Assembly: GCA_964569425.1 (NCBI GenBank)
Contig: CAZMVD010000023.1
Coordinates: 1 to 40,932, forward strand
Origin: JACQXM01 sp964569425
GTDB taxonomy: Bacteria; Planctomycetota; Phycisphaerae; UBA1845
Reading direction: 5' to 3'
Length of the DNA: 40,932 nucleotides
The notes beneath the pieces are model-generated. The model was not told where the DNA came from. It saw only the letters and a list, made by a program, of their open reading frames with translations, and made no database searches. A program made the translations under genes and the position numbers. Below are positions 7,405-15,672 of this stretch, piece by piece (positions within the stretch are counted from its first letter, which is position 1; the number at the start of each line of letters is the position of its first letter).

Positions 7405-8610
7405 TTATTCCCTTTCGCCCTTGGGCCGTTCGGTCTTCTCCGCCGGAGCGGATGGGCCGTCCGCCAGCGCCGTTTGCAGCGCCAGCACCGCGTAGGCGGT
7501 GACCAGGTGCGGATTGCCTTCGTACCACCGATCGGCCTCGTTTGTCCAGCTTCCGTCCTCGTGCTGGAGCGCCGTCAGTTTGTCACAGATATCCGCGCGC
7601 CAGTTGTGGGTGCGGCCGGTTTCGTCGGTCAGTGTCGGCTCGCCCCAGGCGTGCAGCGCCCGCGCGAAGGTGTGATAGTAATAGAACAGACCCTCGCGCG
7701 CCTGAGCGTCGGGCATGTTGGGGTTGGCGTCGAGGGAATAGTGGCGTCGGATCCAAGCGAACGCCTTGCGCACCCGCAGGTCGTCGCGCGAGAGCCCCGC
7801 GTAGAGCATGCTCTTGAAGCCCGCGTAGGTCATCGAGCCGTAGCTGCGCAGCCGCGGTACGCCGTCCACCGTTTCCACGCCGGCTTTCGATTCGCCGTCG
7901 CCCACCGGCGCGTAGATGAACCCTCCGTCGCCGCCGCCCTTGGCGAACGGGCGGTCGTTGGTTTCGGAGAGCATCTGACAGCGTGAGACGAAGGCCAGCG
8001 CCTTCTTGTATACCGGATCGTCCAGGGGCAGTCCGCTGTCTTTCAACGCATCGAGCATGAGCTGCGTGTTGGACAGGTCGGGGCGCTTGCTTCGTCCGTA
8101 GCCCTGCCCGCCGTACCAGGCGCTGTCGGGCGCGTGCCCCTCTTCCTCGTCCCATTGAATTTTCTTGAGGAAGCGCACGGCGTTGGCCACCGTTTCCTCG
8201 TGCGCCGGGTCCTTTACCGCGGCCAGTGCCATCAGCGCGACACTGGTGTGATAATTGGGCATTCCCTCGCCATCCACGTAAATGCCGCCATCGGGTTGCA
8301 CGGAGCGCAGCAGAAAGGTCACGCCGCGGCGGACTGCCGGATGCCGCGGCCCGTAGGTTGGGTCCTGGGCGAGCGCCTTTACCGCCAGCGCGGTGATCGC
8401 GGGATGGGATCGCCCGAATGCCTGCCATCCGCCGTCCTCCCCTTGTCCGGCCAGCAGATAGGAGAGACCTTTGTCGATCGCTTGGCGACCGCGCGCCAAC
8501 GATTCGCCTTCCGAGGCGAGAGCGGTCAACGAGGAACCTGTCAGAACAAGTGCCAGCGCTCCGGTCATCGAGAAGATCGGGCGCTGCAGCCGAATGTTGT
8601 TGTCTGCCAT
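7405..8610 (-). CDS. Secreted prenyltransferase/squalene-oxidase-repeat (alpha/alpha toroid) protein
   Basis: 401 aa from ATG 8610, which is preceded by GGAGGAGG; an upstream in-frame extension to 8760 lacks support. Residues 1-34 are a signal peptide (MTGALALVLTGSSLTALASEG) with probable cleavage after ALA. The rest consists of repeated helical units carrying QxxxGxW-like motifs: GQGEDGGWQAFG, VQPDGGIYVDG, GGGDGGFIYAP and LQHEDGSWTNE, with helices such as HPAITALAVKAL and HTSVALMALAAV between them. This is the squalene-hopene cyclase / terpenoid toroid fold. The catalytic DXDD motif of the cyclases is not seen and an export signal is present, so it is more likely a binding or scaffold protein than a cyclase. 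It is co-transcribed with the acidic protein downstream. Confidence 0.8.
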   Translation of the reverse strand: MADNNIRLQRPIFSMTGALALVLTGSSLTALASEGESLARGRQAIDKGLSYLLAGQGEDGGWQAFGRSHPAITALAVKALAQDPTYGPRHPAVRRGVTFLLRSVQPDGGIYVDGEGMPNYHTSVALMALAAVKDPAHEETVANAVRFLKKIQWDEEEGHAPDSAWYGGQGYGRSKRPDLSNTQLMLDALKDSGLPLDDPVYKKALAFVSRCQMLSETNDRPFAKGGGDGGFIYAPVGDGESKAGVETVDGVPRLRSYGSMTYAGFKSMLYAGLSRDDLRVRKAFAWIRRHYSLDANPNMPDAQAREGLFYYYHTFARALHAWGEPTLTDETGRTHNWRADICDKLTALQHEDGSWTNEADRWYEGNPHLVTAYAVLALQTALADGPSAPAEKTERPKGERE

Positions 8611-9259
8611 TTCGTTTGCCTCCTCCGTGTTTGCGTCTGTTCCGGGGCGACCGGCCATTGTCGTCGCAATCGCCCCTTCCAGTCCAACGCCCCGTGGCAC
8701 GAACTGGTTCGGCTGGTTTTGCGGCGTTGCGATTCGTGCCCCGGCAAGAATTCCGCTCAAGCAAACCGTTTTTGATCATTCACAGGCGTTAAGCGGATCC
8801 CGGACACGCTCAGCGGAACCACTCGGACGCCCCGTCCGTCTGGCGCCTCCAACTGTGCGGGTACGTCACCATTCACAAGCTTGAATCGATCCGCACGGGC
8901 ATCGTCTGATAATACTGGGTTTCTCCATCGCAGTATCCGTAAACCCGCGTGCTCGCCGGGTCAGTTCAGATAATAACCCAATGTGCAACAAGAGTTTAGA
9001 ACACATCCTTCCCGGGGTCGACCTCCCGGCCGGCCACGGATGCAAGGTTTGACCATGATAGCGATTGGGATTACGTTGTGTGCGCCTGTCGATTCGCGGA
9101 CGACAACGATTTAGGCCGCCGAGGATATACTTTTTTTCCCGGCGAGGCTAGAGTTAGGTTGATTGCCCACCTGGGGGGTGGAAACTTTTCCTTGTCGCCA
9201 TGTCCGGCGAACAAGGCGTCAGGGATTTCACAAGCGGTCCTATTGGGGAGAAGCGACAG
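8611..9259. other. Divergent intergenic region, 649 bases
   Basis: No gene is supported here. It separates the minus-strand toroid gene from the plus-strand dockerin/TSP3 gene and must hold promoters for both. A TATACT hexamer at 9126-9131 on the plus strand and a short ATACTG...CAGTAT inverted repeat near 8913-8936 are visible. Neither comes with a convincing -35 box. Two separate TTCACA half-sites near 8779 and 8873 do not form a Rex-type palindrome. Confidence 0.45.
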
Positions 9260-10678
9260 ATGGTGCTCACCGTATTGAATAAGCGTCACGTTCAAGGAAG
9301 GCTCACCGAAAGCCGCGGGTGGGTGTTTGCCCTCACCGCGGTTTTGACGTGTGCGGTTGGTGTAACCTCATCGGCCCAGGGGGGCGCCAATTGCCCGCCG
9401 GCCACGATCCAGATCGCCGGTACTGTGCCCGCCCCCGGCACGCTGGATGCGCGGGAACCGAGTGCCAACGCGGGCATCGGCGTCGGAAACGAGCTGATCA
9501 CGGTCACGCTTGCGTTTGCGAATGTGCCCGATGGGCCGGTCGATGATGCCTGCTGGGAACTGTGCGAAACCGGCGATAACGGCTTGGGGGCGAACTTCAT
9601 TGTTCACCCGGTGGAGGTACTGAGCGCCACACAGTATCGGATCACATTGGACCGCCCGATTTCGACGGGCGAAGCCACGGTGATCATCTATTTGGGCGAT
9701 GGCGATACCAAGCTGGTGTATCGCGCGCAACCTGGTAATGTGAACGCGGATACCATGGCGTCGGCCAATGACATTCTCACGCTGGTCAATTCCATCAATG
9801 GGGTGGTCAACCCCGTTTACGGCATGTTCAGTTTGGATATCAACCGTGACGGTTTGCTCAATGTGTTGGTGGACGACGGGAACGGACAACAGATCAACGC
9901 GGACGTGAAGCGGCTGGTGGAACTGCTCGACGGTGTCAACACCACCAAGGCCTGGCTCGGCACCCAACCTCCCGATGCGTGTGGCGCACCATGTCAGGCC
10001 TGTGACGCTGACCTCGACGGCATTCCTGATGAGGAAGACAACTGCCCGAACATCCCCAACCGCACCCAGGTCGATACCGACGGCGACGGCGTGGGCAATG
10101 TCTGCGACAACTGCCCGAATACGCCAAATCCGCTTCAAACGGACAGCGATGGCGACGGTGTGGGCGACGCCTGCGAAGTCAACGGCGGCGGTGGTGGTGG
10201 TGGCGGTGGTGGTGGTGGCGGCGGCGGCGCGATTCCCGCGGACTGCCCCAAGGCCGCCTTGACGGGCGAAACGGACACCGACGGCGACGGCGTGGCCGAC
10301 GGTTGCGACACGCACCCACTCGATCGCAACCGCTGCGGCGATTCGGACGGCGACGGCTGCGACGACTGCTCTTCCGGGCGGTTCGACCCCGCTAACGACG
10401 GAGTGGACACCGACGGCAACGGCCTGTGCGACGTGAGCGACCCGGTGGACACGCTGGACTGCCCGCGACCCGCGGCCGAGGGCCAACCGGACACCGACGG
10501 CGACGGCGTGGCCAACTTCTGCGACAGTCACCCGGCCGATCCCTTCCGTTGCGGCGATTCGGACGGCGACGGGTGCGACGATTGCTCGTCGGGCGAATTC
10601 GATCCGTTCAACGATGGCCCGGACGCGGACGGCAACGGTATTTGTGACCTGGCCGATCCGGGAAGCGATGGCGACTAG
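9260..10678 (+). CDS. Secreted dockerin-like / thrombospondin type-3 repeat protein, ending at an in-frame TAG
   Basis: 472 aa from ATG 9260, which has GGGGAG nine bases upstream; the frame opens at 9200. A signal peptide covers about residues 1-40, ending near TSSAQGG. Residues 55-140 are a beta-rich module with GTLDAREP, CWELCETGDNG, RPIS and YLGDGDT. Residues 158-235 are a dockerin-like pair (PGNVNADTMASANDILTLV; FSLDINRDGLLNV). From about 245 come calcium-binding TSP3 repeats such as DTDGDGVGNVCDNCPN. They are split by a 15-glycine run and then continue as CGDSDGDGCDDCSSG units. The frame stops at TAG 10676-10678 in the middle of a repeat, and the same frame stays open for 126 more codons. 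The gene probably encodes a cell-surface or secreted calcium-stabilised protein. It reads as truncated or interrupted rather than naturally ended. Confidence 0.8.
   Translation: MVLTVLNKRHVQGRLTESRGWVFALTAVLTCAVGVTSSAQGGANCPPATIQIAGTVPAPGTLDAREPSANAGIGVGNELITVTLAFANVPDGPVDDACWELCETGDNGLGANFIVHPVEVLSATQYRITLDRPISTGEATVIIYLGDGDTKLVYRAQPGNVNADTMASANDILTLVNSINGVVNPVYGMFSLDINRDGLLNVLVDDGNGQQINADVKRLVELLDGVNTTKAWLGTQPPDACGAPCQACDADLDGIPDEEDNCPNIPNRTQVDTDGDGVGNVCDNCPNTPNPLQTDSDGDGVGDACEVNGGGGGGGGGGGGGGGAIPADCPKAALTGETDTDGDGVADGCDTHPLDRNRCGDSDGDGCDDCSSGRFDPANDGVDTDGNGLCDVSDPVDTLDCPRPAAEGQPDTDGDGVANFCDSHPADPFRCGDSDGDGCDDCSSGEFDPFNDGPDADGNGICDLADPGSDGD
10184..10228 (+). repeat. GGN microsatellite encoding 15 glycines
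   Basis: Fifteen consecutive GGC/GGT codons lie inside the dockerin/TSP3 gene between two blocks of type-3 repeats. Such a tract is slippage-prone; a length change not divisible by three would shift the downstream frame. At the current length the frame is maintained. Confidence 0.85.
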
Positions 10679-11059
10679 GACGGCCTGCCGGACGTGACGG
10701 ACAAGTGCCCGGACGTGGCCAATCCCGGACAGGAAGACGCCGACGGCGACGGGATCGGCGATGTGTGCGACAACTGCCCGAACATCGCCAACGCCAACCA
10801 GCGCGACAGCGACGGCAACGGCGTGGGCGACGCCTGCGAGGATCCGCCGGTCGACCAGCCGACGGACAATGACAACGACAACACCAACGGCAATACCAAC
10901 GGCAACACGAACGGCAACGAAAACGACAACGTCGGTCCGGGCAGCGGATCGGCCGGTCCGTTGTGCGGCGCCTGCGGCAACGGCGCCGGGCTGGGGATGA
11001 TCTTCAGCCTGTTCGGTTGGTTGGGGTTGAAATCGCAGTCGCGCCGGCGCCGGCGCTAG
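10679..11059 (+). pseudogene. C-terminal part of the dockerin/TSP3 protein, cut off by the TAG codon
   Basis: In the same frame, directly after the TAG, 126 codons continue with no loss of sense. Two more TSP3 units (DADGDGIGDVCDNCPN; DSDGNGVGDAC) lead to a D/N/T/G-rich linker built of NTNG repeats. A C-terminal signal follows: Cys-Gly motif LCGACGNGAG, hydrophobic helix LGMIFSLFGWLGL, and basic end SQSRRRRR. That tripartite tail resembles the surface-sorting or anchoring tails of the MYXO-CTERM/PEP-CTERM kind, although I cannot name its class. There is no separate ribosome binding site or signal peptide, so it is not an independent gene. It is either lost by a recent nonsense mutation (or a sequencing error) or reached by TAG read-through. 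Confidence 0.75.
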
Positions 11060-11063
11060 CGCC

Positions 11064-11130
11064 CCGTTGAGGAACTTGTGAGACTGGCTTCCCGCCCGGC
11101 TTGCGCCGGCGGGAAGCCAGTGCCACATGA
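11064..11130. repeat. Intergenic hairpin repeat, copy 1
   Basis: ACTGGCTTCCCGCC (11083-11096) pairs perfectly over 14 bases with 11108-11121, and further pairing inside leaves a small loop. The 5' flank CGTTGAGGAACTTGT matches the flank of copy 2 (near 12047), and the element ends with ATGA as the other copies do. It sits between two convergent genes, just past the stop of the TSP3 reading frame. There is no T-tract. Confidence 0.6.
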
Positions 11131-11166
11131 TGGCATTGCTGTCTTGAATGGGCTGTCCGGCGGCGC

Positions 11167-11970
11167 CTAGTGCGGGCCGCGGACGTACAGCGGCACCGCA
11201 CCAAAGTCGGTGAAGCCCAGCCGCCGGTAGACCTTGTACCCGGCCGTGGTGGATTGCAGCGCGCCGACGCGGAGACCGGTGGCGTTCACTCGACGCAACG
11301 GTTCGGCCGTGACGTGTGCAGCCAGCCCCTTTCCGCGCTCCTCGGGAATGGTGGACACGCAATACACGCCCGCCAGTCCGTGATTCAGATAGAGCATGGA
11401 CGTGCTGACCATCCGGCGCTTGTTGGTGATGGCGAAGTACTGCACCGATGCGTTTTCCGAGGCGCCGACGTCGCCGGCCGGTGAGAAAACTTCGGCGACG
11501 CGATAGGGCAGCTCGAAGCCTTGCGCAAACGTCTGCGCCCACTCGCGCACGTCTTCGCGGCCTTCCACACACCTGAGCTGGTAACCCTGAGGAATTGAGG
11601 CAGGCGCGAGTTTCTCCATATCCACGGCCATGGCAGGCATGCGCTCATGCAAAGTAAACCCGTTCTGCCGCAGGTACTCCTCGACCTCGGGGGCGGGGGC
11701 GCCGGGATAGAGTGCGGCCGCCGGTACCGTGGCAGCGCAGAACGGTTCTACCGCGAGCGCAGTGCTGTGCACGTCATCAGGGTCGGACACGAAGGCGAAG
11801 TTGCCAAACGGATGCGGTTCGCCGGTGATCAGGCGCACAAACCGGTCGGTACCCTCGGTCTGAGGTCCGTGCATCATGGCCCGGAAGGCGTATTCCATGT
11901 GCTTTTCGATCAATCGGCCGAGTGGCGACCCTGCCGCGGCTATGGATGGTATGGGATGGTGATCACTCAT
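11167..11970 (-). CDS. GNAT-family N-acetyltransferase
   Basis: 267 aa, probably cytoplasmic. The C-terminal half (about residues 130-262) holds the GNAT fold. The acetyl-CoA site is at VYCVSTIPEERGKGLAAHVT, where ERGKGLA is the RxxGxG/A pyrophosphate-binding motif, and GYKVYRRLGFTDFG is the usual end of the domain. The N-terminal half (PLGRLIEKHMEYAFRAMMHG, then VEEYLRQNGFTLHERMPAM) looks like a second, degenerate GNAT-like or lid domain, as in two-domain family members. ATG 11970 has no strong ribosome binding site. The substrate cannot be inferred. It lies downstream of the kinase gene in the same direction but 400 bases away, so it is probably a separate transcript. Confidence 0.75.
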   Translation of the reverse strand: MSDHHPIPSIAAAGSPLGRLIEKHMEYAFRAMMHGPQTEGTDRFVRLITGEPHPFGNFAFVSDPDDVHSTALAVEPFCAATVPAAALYPGAPAPEVEEYLRQNGFTLHERMPAMAVDMEKLAPASIPQGYQLRCVEGREDVREWAQTFAQGFELPYRVAEVFSPAGDVGASENASVQYFAITNKRRMVSTSMLYLNHGLAGVYCVSTIPEERGKGLAAHVTAEPLRRVNATGLRVGALQSTTAGYKVYRRLGFTDFGAVPLYVRGPH

Positions 11971-12370
11971 CGTTTGGTTTCGACGTCCTTGTTACGTGTT
12001 CGAGATTCGCAAGACTGAACCCCATGTCGTTGCGCCGCTAACGGCCTGTTGAAGAACTTGTCGCACGGGCCTTGCGGCCCGTCAAACCGGCCGGAAAGCC
12101 GGCCCCCCAGCGCCTCCAATGACTTTAACCACAGACAGCTAACTGTTGGAGAGCCTTCGCTCGGCTTTGGTTCATCGTCGCAATCATGCAGCCAAAAAGG
12201 CGGAAACACGCGCGGTCCCAATTCGACTGCCGAACCAATCGGCATATCGTGATTCTCGTCAAGAGAATGGACCATGGCAACTTGAGGTTTCCTCGAAGGG
12301 CACATGTTCGGTTCATCGCCTCCGGTGACGGAATGAGTGCGCTTCGACACAGATGGGCCCCACGCCGTGA
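11971..12370. other. Intergenic region between kinase 3' end and GNAT gene
   Basis: Four hundred bases with no supported gene. It contains copy 2 of the two-hairpin repeat at 12046-12123. An open frame on the minus strand spans the repeat and has no recognisable domain, so I do not call it. The promoter of the GNAT gene is presumably here but was not identified. Confidence 0.5.
12046..12123. repeat. Intergenic two-hairpin repeat, copy 2
   Basis: Two GC-rich hairpins stand in tandem: CGGGCC-TTGC-GGCCCG (about 12066-12081), then an ACCGGCC/GGCCGG-type arm around GGAAAGCC (12087-12105). The element ends in GCGCCTCCAATGACT. It aligns along its whole length with copy 3 near 24240-24305, and its 5' end (CTGTTGAAGAACTTGT) aligns with copy 1. 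It lies downstream of the kinase gene, which is transcribed toward it. Confidence 0.65.
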
Positions 12371-15070
12371 CTACGGGCGGTTTTTGAACTCCGCAAACCA
12401 GTTTTCGATGACGCCGATCGCGGCCGGTCCGCCGCGGCCGGTTCCGATCACGATCAAACGCTTTCCATCGGCCGTGGGGGCATACCCCTGATAGGCGTTG
12501 ATGCCCAGCGCACGACCGTCGATCGCGAGACGCGGCGGGCTCAACATCACCCGCGGCTCCGTGGTGAGCTGCACTTCGCTGATCGCGGCCGAGGAACCGA
12601 CGTAAAAGAGCCGTGATCCATCACTTGACCACCGGGCCATGGCGCCGTGTCCGGTGGAGACCTGCCACTTCCCCTGGCCGTCGGGGAACCGTGTGAGGTA
12701 TACTTCTTCCGAACCCCGTTCATTCGATGTGTACGCCAGCCAGCGGCCGTCCGGCGACAAGGCGGGATCCTGCTCGAAGGCAGGGCCGCGCAACAGTGGC
12801 TGGGCCTCCGACTCGCCGTGAAGGGCCAGATAGTAAATGTCGCGACCCGTGGCGGCATCAGTGCGAACGAAGGCCATGTAGGTCCATTCGCGGTCGAAGG
12901 ACGGACTGCCGCCGGAGATTGACTCGCGTGCCTTTCCGCTGCCGTCGGCGTAGAGAAAGTGGATGGTGTCATCGGCTGCGATCCGCTCGAAGGTGGACGC
13001 GGTCGTTTGCGCAAAGGCGATGATTTTGCCGTCCGGCGACCATCGGGGCAGGACCTCGTTGGTCCGCTCATCGAACGTCAGGCGCGTGCGCGTGCCCTGG
13101 GCGATGTCCATCAACCAGAGGTCGGCGGCGCCGAACTCGAACCCGGACAGGGCGATCGTCGTTCCGTCCGGCGAAGGGGCCGGGTCGTAGAATGCGCCGC
13201 CGGCCTTCAGCAGCGGCTCCACCGTCCCGGAGTCCAGGTTTACCGACACCAACTGGCCGCCTTCCAAACCGCTGGCCCGTCGCATCAGCGCAAGGGCGCC
13301 CGTGTCGCTGACGCTGGGATCGCCGTCGCCCGCGGACACCAGGAAGGGGTCGCCGGTCCCCGTCATACGTTCCACAGAGAAAGGGAGCGCCCACACACCG
13401 ATGTCACTGCCGGACCGTTCGTAGAGAATGTGCCCGGTCGGTGAGTAGGTCGGCGCGCGGGCGTGCTGGTCGAGTTGCAATACGACTCTTCGTTCCTTGC
13501 CATCCCACGAGGCCAGGTACCACGGGCGGGTGCGGGAATGAACGCAGAAGACAATGCCCCGGCCGTCGGGCAGCAGGGCAAGCTCGTGGAAATCGTCATC
13601 GTCTTCGAGATTCGGCGCTACGACCATTCGCGGCTCACCGCCGCTGGCGGGCACTTCCAGGATTCCGGTGTTTCCCGTGCTGAAGTAGATGCGCCCATCG
13701 GGTGTCCAAACGGCCCCTCCGACCGGGACGAACATTCCGGGGGCTCTGGTGATCACCGTCGGGCGCCCGCCGGAAGCAGGCACTTTCAATAGCCTGTCTT
13801 CCCGGGCAAAGCCGAGCCACTGACTGTCGGGCGACCAGAACGGGATCATGCCCTGTTCGGAATCGGCCACCGCATGCGCGTCAAACGAGTCCTGCCGCCG
13901 CAGCCACACGCAGTCGCCATCGACGTAGGCGATCATGGTTCCATCCGGACTGAGTGCCGGCTGACCCAGCGCCCACGTGACCGGGCGCTCCAGGGCGATT
14001 TCGTGTTTGCGGACCGGCGGCGTGGACGTTGGAGTTGTTCTTTGTCCCGAGAAGTACCCCAGAAGACCGACCAGCAACATCGCGCCGAGCATGACCACGG
14101 CACCGATTCCCCGGCTTTGCCGCCGGGCATCGGCCCGGTCCACGGCAGCGGCCGCCAGAGCCAGCACGGACGACGCCGGATCGGTGAGGGCGAGTTCGAT
14201 TTCGATCCGCGCGTCGCCGACGTCGCGCAGCCGTTTATTGCGGTCCTTGGCCAGGCAGCGGCGCAGGAGGAGCTGAATGGTCGGCGGCGTGCCCGCCGGC
14301 AGCAGCCCCCAGTCGGGCTCGCGGTGCAGGACGGCGCCCAGCGAATCGGTGACCGTCTCGCCGGGAAACACCTGCGCGCCGGTGAGCATTTCGTAGAGTA
14401 CGCAGCCGAAGGAGAAGATATCGGAGCGCTTGTCGACCGGCCTGCCGCGGGCCTGCTCGGGGCTCATGTAGCCGGCGGTGCCCAGAATCACCCCGGGAAT
14501 TGTCGGGCTTACCGCGGCGATTGGCGTAGTGACCGTAGGCGAATCGGGCATGGCGAACAGGCCGGTCGGCTCATCGGCCATGGCTCGCGCCAGGCCGAAA
14601 TCGAGCACCTTGACCGCCCCGTCAGCGCGAACCATGACGTTTCCCGGTTTGAGGTCGCGGTGGACGATGCCTTTCTCGTGGGCCGCCTCCAGCGCTTCGG
14701 CGATCTGCCTGGCTGTTTCGAGCGCCTCATCCAACGGCAGCGCGCCGGTCTTCAGCCGCTGGGCAAGGGTTTCGCCTTCGACGTACTCAAGGATCAGATA
14801 CTGACGTGCGGCGCCGCTGTCCAACCGGTGTTCTTCCAGCCCGTAGATCGCGCCGACGTTCGGATGGTTCAGCGTGGCCAGAACCTTCGCCTCGCGCTGG
14901 AAGCGGGCGATCCGGTCCGCATCCCGCATCCACGCCTCGGGCAGCACCTTGACGGCCACGTCGCGGTCGAGACGCGTGTCCTTCGCACGATACACCTCCC
15001 CCATCCCTCCTGCACCGAGGGGTGCGAGGACTTCGTAAGGGCCGAGTCGTGCACCGGGATCGATGCTCAT
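12371..15070 (-). CDS. Membrane Ser/Thr protein kinase with C-terminal WD40/TolB-like beta-propeller
   Basis: 899 aa from ATG 15070. The Hanks-type kinase domain (about residues 10-275) looks catalytically complete: GAGGMGEV P-loop, K41 in VAVKVL, HRDLKPGN with D139, DFG 157-159, and GTAGYMSPEQARG. A single membrane helix follows the juxtamembrane stretch (GAVVMLGAMLLVGLLGYFSG, about 325-345). The remainder is a propeller of SPDGxxIAY-type blades, for example SPDGTMIAYVDGD, SPDSQWLGFA, TPDGRIYFST, SPDGTTIALS and SPDGRWLAYTSNERG. The kinase faces the cytoplasm and the propeller should be extracytoplasmic and sense a ligand or partner. The start codon overlaps the stop of the DUF5615 toxin gene by four bases (ATGA), so translation is coupled to a toxin-antitoxin pair. 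The substrate is unknown. Confidence 0.9.
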   Translation of the reverse strand: MSIDPGARLGPYEVLAPLGAGGMGEVYRAKDTRLDRDVAVKVLPEAWMRDADRIARFQREAKVLATLNHPNVGAIYGLEEHRLDSGAARQYLILEYVEGETLAQRLKTGALPLDEALETARQIAEALEAAHEKGIVHRDLKPGNVMVRADGAVKVLDFGLARAMADEPTGLFAMPDSPTVTTPIAAVSPTIPGVILGTAGYMSPEQARGRPVDKRSDIFSFGCVLYEMLTGAQVFPGETVTDSLGAVLHREPDWGLLPAGTPPTIQLLLRRCLAKDRNKRLRDVGDARIEIELALTDPASSVLALAAAAVDRADARRQSRGIGAVVMLGAMLLVGLLGYFSGQRTTPTSTPPVRKHEIALERPVTWALGQPALSPDGTMIAYVDGDCVWLRRQDSFDAHAVADSEQGMIPFWSPDSQWLGFAREDRLLKVPASGGRPTVITRAPGMFVPVGGAVWTPDGRIYFSTGNTGILEVPASGGEPRMVVAPNLEDDDDFHELALLPDGRGIVFCVHSRTRPWYLASWDGKERRVVLQLDQHARAPTYSPTGHILYERSGSDIGVWALPFSVERMTGTGDPFLVSAGDGDPSVSDTGALALMRRASGLEGGQLVSVNLDSGTVEPLLKAGGAFYDPAPSPDGTTIALSGFEFGAADLWLMDIAQGTRTRLTFDERTNEVLPRWSPDGKIIAFAQTTASTFERIAADDTIHFLYADGSGKARESISGGSPSFDREWTYMAFVRTDAATGRDIYYLALHGESEAQPLLRGPAFEQDPALSPDGRWLAYTSNERGSEEVYLTRFPDGQGKWQVSTGHGAMARWSSDGSRLFYVGSSAAISEVQLTTEPRVMLSPPRLAIDGRALGINAYQGYAPTADGKRLIVIGTGRGGPAAIGVIENWFAEFKNRP

Positions 15071-15429
15071 CCGGTCACCGGCAGTAGGCGGATTCGGATT
15101 CGGTCGTCGTGGACGACGGCGAAATGTCCCATCCAATCCGTACGACTGGTCAGGGCCGCGATGGCCCTTGCGTTGTCGATCTGGGGGTCCGTTCCGCGCA
15201 GACGAAACAGTACAACGCCGCATTCGTTCGGAAGACTGTGTCGAAAGGCGAGCGCGCCGAAATCCTGATCAAACGTCAACAATATTCTGCGCTCGGTACG
15301 TGCCCGCGTGAGGACGTCCACGTCGACGGCGCCGCACATGATCTCCCGAACCCACTCCACGTCATGCCCCTGCTCACGCAGCGCTCGCACGACCGGTCCG
15401 GGGAAGTTCTCGTTCGCCAGAAAACGCAT
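15067..15429 (-). CDS. DUF5615 (PIN-like) toxin component
   Basis: 120 aa. The N-terminus FLANENFPGPVVRALREQGHDVEWV and the central RRILLTFDQDFGALAF are the two conserved parts of the DUF5615/Mut7-C-type PIN-like family, presumed ribonuclease toxins. The acidic residues E7, D54 and D56 remain. The first position, often Asp (DEN), is Asn here (NEN), a variant I recall as frequent in the family. It follows the DUF433 gene by nine bases, the standard antitoxin-then-toxin order. Its TGA overlaps the ATG of the kinase gene. Family assignment is firm; activity is inferred from the family only. Confidence 0.85.
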   Translation of the reverse strand: MRFLANENFPGPVVRALREQGHDVEWVREIMCGAVDVDVLTRARTERRILLTFDQDFGALAFRHSLPNECGVVLFRLRGTDPQIDNARAIAALTSRTDWMGHFAVVHDDRIRIRLLPVTG

Positions 15430-15438
15430 GGGTATGTC

Positions 15439-15672
15439 TCAGCGCGGCGGGAGGGCATAGACGCGTTCAGAGCTCAGCACGTCACTGGCATAGGCCAGGC
15501 ACGCCCGAATGTCCTCGGCCGTGATGTGATCGTATTGACGGATGATCTGCTCAACGCTGTATCCGCGGGCCAGCAGATCGACGACCAGTTCGACGCTGAT
15601 ACGCGTCCCCTTGATGACCGGCTTGCCCACAAGAATCTGTGGGTTGACCTCGATTCGATGGCGCCAATCCAT
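15439..15672 (-). CDS. DUF433 antitoxin
   Basis: 77 aa. The protein matches the DUF433 family: IEVNPQILVGKPVIKGTRISVELVVDLLARGYSVEQIIRQY, then ITAEDIRACLAYASD, which forms a small HTH-like three-helix domain. DUF433 proteins are antitoxins paired with DUF5615 toxins and usually repress their own operon. GAGGA lies eight bases before ATG 15672. It is first in a three-gene coupled set: DUF433, DUF5615, kinase. Confidence 0.88.
   Translation of the reverse strand: MDWRHRIEVNPQILVGKPVIKGTRISVELVVDLLARGYSVEQIIRQYDHITAEDIRACLAYASDVLSSERVYALPPR

Noticed and set aside
7405..8610. Squalene-hopene cyclase as a function for the toroid protein
   Set aside because: An export signal is present and the acidic DXDD catalytic motif is not seen.
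8770..8885. TTCACA half-sites suggesting Rex operators
   Set aside because: They are separate half-sites without the inverted TTGTGAA partner at six-base spacing.
9368..11572. Minus-strand open frame of 734 codons opposite the TSP3 gene
   Set aside because: It arises from the repeated GAC/GGC codons of the TSP3 gene read backwards (valine/alanine-rich repeats), and it also overlaps the GNAT gene.
13874..15268. Plus-strand open frame of 464 codons opposite the kinase gene
   Set aside because: Shadow of the kinase N-terminal half; no domain and no ribosome binding site.
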